Source of the DNA: Saprospiraceae bacterium | GTDB lineage: Bacteria > Bacteroidota > Bacteroidia > Chitinophagales > Saprospiraceae | Direction: 5' to 3' | Assembly (NCBI GenBank): GCA_013002475.1 | Contig: JABDJM010000396.1 | Span: 1-5,266, forward strand | DNA length: 5,266 bases | Program-made: the position numbers and the translations under genes | Shown: piece by piece, positions 5,101-5,266 of the stretch | How positions within the stretch are numbered: the stretch's first letter is position 1 | Layout: each line of letters opens with the position of its first letter | Notes under the pieces: generated by a model | What the model was told of the DNA's origin: nothing | Databases searched by the model: none | The model's input: only the letters and a program-made list of their open reading frames with translations

Positions 5101-5266
5101 ATGAGCGCGGGTCTATTAAAAGCAATCCTATCTGTCGCCCTTCTGTTTGGCACCTTTTTCCAAGCAAATGGTCAGGAATTTCCATCAGAGGAACATATCG
5201 AGGTGACTATGAGAATGATCGGGCATCAGGTGATGAACTCCATAGGGGACAGTACCTCCAGGGTGC
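5101..5266 (+). CDS. Partial secreted protein of unknown function (5' end only)
   Basis: An open frame of 55 codons from the ATG at 5101 to the right edge; the rest lies outside the window. The frame has been open since a stop at 5047-5049, with TTG as the only alternative starts upstream. The translation begins with a clear signal peptide: hydrophobic core LLKAILSVALLFGTFF (5-20), then QANG|QEF with a likely signal-peptidase I cut after Gly24. The mature start is charged and polar, with EEHIEVTMRMIGHQVMNSIG at 30-49 followed by DSTSRV, probably an amphipathic helix. No lipobox is present, so the product is periplasmic, secreted or membrane-bound further on. I do not recognise the family with confidence. 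It is divergent from the TonB-C gene and sits downstream of the TGTAAA repeats. The signal peptide and the position after a promoter-like box argue that this is a real gene. Confidence 0.75.
   Translation, partial: MSAGLLKAILSVALLFGTFFQANGQEFPSEEHIEVTMRMIGHQVMNSIGDSTSRV

Noticed and set aside
1..5266. Looked for CRISPR arrays, IS ends, tRNA genes, toxin-antitoxin pairs, retrons and defence-gene cassettes.
   Set aside because: No regularly spaced long repeats, transposase or integrase motifs, tRNA cloverleaf, reverse transcriptase or paired small genes were seen on either strand.

Overview
The window looks like an ordinary chromosomal stretch from a member of the Bacteroidota, probably an environmental or marine Flavobacteriia/Cytophagia-type organism. 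The evidence is the moderately AT-rich composition, the absence of Shine-Dalgarno sequences before all six starts, several -7 boxes close to the Bacteroidota consensus TAnnTTTG, short lipoprotein signals, and the protein families themselves. The species cannot be named from the sequence.

Layout from left to right. Positions 1-121 hold no gene, but contain two hairpins, one of them a strong rho-independent terminator pointing right, which probably ends a gene lying outside the window. On the minus strand, a VOC-fold protein (2277 to 1906) is followed after 59 bases by a GH13 alpha-glucosidase-type lipoprotein (1846 to 122); the two may be co-transcribed. Across a divergent intergenic region that holds a 9-base direct repeat and candidate promoters, a plus-strand gene (2460-3320) encodes a secreted lipoprotein with a zinc-metallopeptidase (HExxH...E) signature. 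It converges with a minus-strand AlkD-like HEAT-repeat protein (4049 to 3342), and a hairpin terminator overlaps that gene's stop codon. A minus-strand terminator separates it from the next gene, an exported protein ending in a TonB C-terminal-like domain (4967 to 4179). That gene is divergent from a new plus-strand gene at 5101, which runs off the right edge and begins with a clear signal peptide. The region between these last two genes contains three TGTAAA direct repeats 10-11 bases apart, a candidate activator site.

The genes do not form an obvious pathway. Four of the six products carry export signals (GH13, metallopeptidase, TonB-C protein, partial protein), so the window is weighted toward the cell envelope. 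The two cytoplasmic proteins (VOC and AlkD-like) both appear, by eye, to lack the textbook catalytic or metal-ligand residues of their families. No CRISPR array, mobile element, tRNA, rRNA or recognisable defence system was found. The most interesting items are the phased repeats in the last intergenic region, the atypical AlkD-like protein and the lipoprotein metallopeptidase.
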